Assembly (NCBI RefSeq): GCF_002019665.1
Contig: NZ_KV917375.1
Location: 4,229,445 to 4,293,444, forward strand
Reading direction: 5' to 3'
DNA length: 64,000 nucleotides
From: Sutcliffiella halmapala
Lineage (GTDB): Bacteria; Bacillota; Bacilli; Bacillales; Bacillaceae_I
Position numbers and translations under genes: made by a program
The notes under the pieces: model-generated
The model's input: only the letters and a program-made list of their open reading frames with translations
Told to the model about the DNA's origin: nothing
Databases searched by the model: none
Shown: in pieces, positions 63,739-64,000 of the stretch
Numbering within the stretch: the stretch's first letter is position 1
How the letters are laid out: the number at the start of each line of letters is the position of its first letter

Positions 63739-64000
63739 ATGCTTTTTAAAAAGAGCTTCACCGAGCAGACGATAAATGCTGTTCAAATTGGGAACGGTAC
63801 CGTTGCATTTCAAGGTGTAACATTAAACGTTCATTGCTTCGTCTTAGATGGGGTTTTAATTGATACAGGTTCAAAATCTTTAGGAAAGGAATTTACACCA
63901 TTTTTTAAGCAACAAGAGATAGATCAAGTGGTGATCACTCATTATCACGAAGATCATACTGGGTGTGCTGCTTTTTTACAAATAGAACAAAATCTATCTG
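63739..64000 (+). CDS. MBL-fold metallohydrolase (5' part)
   Basis: The first about 87 codons are in the window and the gene continues past the right edge. The metal-binding motif THYHEDHTG (HxHxDH) at about residues 71-79 identifies the metallo-beta-lactamase fold. GATGAGGAGG lies ahead of the ATG. Substrate unknown; the upstream FadR-like site suggests a role in fatty-acid or acyl-CoA metabolism. Confidence 0.8.
   Translation, partial: MLFKKSFTEQTINAVQIGNGTVAFQGVTLNVHCFVLDGVLIDTGSKSLGKEFTPFFKQQEIDQVVITHYHEDHTGCAAFLQIEQNLS

Overview
The window is a stretch of chromosome from a low-GC, Gram-positive, probably spore-forming member of the Bacillaceae (Bacillus sensu lato). The evidence is strong AGGAGG-type ribosome binding sites, frequent GTG and TTG starts, intrinsic terminators with T-runs, cre-like and GalR/LacI-like operators, and a gene set typical of that family: odhAB, mtlARFD, mrpA-G, natAB with natRK, a KinB-like histidine kinase, a DUF3231 protein and an ECF sigma factor with a DUF4179 partner. 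I saw no rRNA, tRNA, CRISPR array or intact insertion sequence. The only trace of a mobile element is one orphan tyrosine recombinase.

Layout. 0-12 kb: an aldehyde dehydrogenase, an endonuclease/exonuclease/phosphatase-family protein, a KinB-like sensor kinase with a small excisionase-fold protein, a CstA-family transporter, a structured repeat, an acyl-CoA dehydrogenase under a MerR regulator, phosphatidylserine synthase, a SET-domain protein, a Gfo/Idh/MocA oxidoreductase and a lipoprotein. 12-17 kb: the 2-oxoglutarate dehydrogenase operon odhAB. 17-19.3 kb: a MutS2 paralogue without the Smr domain, preceded by a roughly 450-nt leader with its own promoter, a 7-codon ORF, several hairpins and an intrinsic terminator. 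19.4-21.7 kb: a FadR-type regulator with twin operators, a fatty-acid-hydroxylase-type membrane protein and a short-chain dehydrogenase. 21.7-28.4 kb: a beta-glucoside utilisation operon (binding protein, two permeases, LacI regulator, YesL protein, GH1 glucosidase) behind three operator-like palindromes. 28.4-30.3 kb: a DUF3231 protein and a six-repeat propeller-like protein. 30.6-36.1 kb: the mannitol PTS operon. 36.4-38 kb: the orphan recombinase and a KdpD-type USP-domain protein. 38.2-48 kb: a sodium-homeostasis block with the seven-gene Mrp antiporter operon, the NatAB exporter and the divergent NatR/NatK two-component system. 48-56.5 kb: a methyltransferase, a YtrA-type GntR regulator with a DUF1648 membrane protein, an MFS exporter with a divergent TetR regulator, a small-multidrug-export protein with an XRE regulator, a LysE exporter and an AraC-type regulator. 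56.7-58.6 kb: a DUF485 protein and a sodium:solute (acetate-type) symporter. 58.8-64 kb: a DUF1801 protein, a small membrane ORF, two copies of a ~200-bp non-coding direct repeat, aspartase, an ECF sigma/DUF4179 pair and the start of an MBL-fold hydrolase.

The most interesting element is the leader of the Smr-less MutS2 paralogue (about 18833-19330). It looks like the attenuators that control ribosome-protection and antibiotic-resistance genes. MutS2 is known to act on collided ribosomes, so a translation-sensing attenuator in front of a MutS2-like ATPase suggests a ribosome-rescue or antibiotic-response factor. That link is inference from the sequence and has not been tested.
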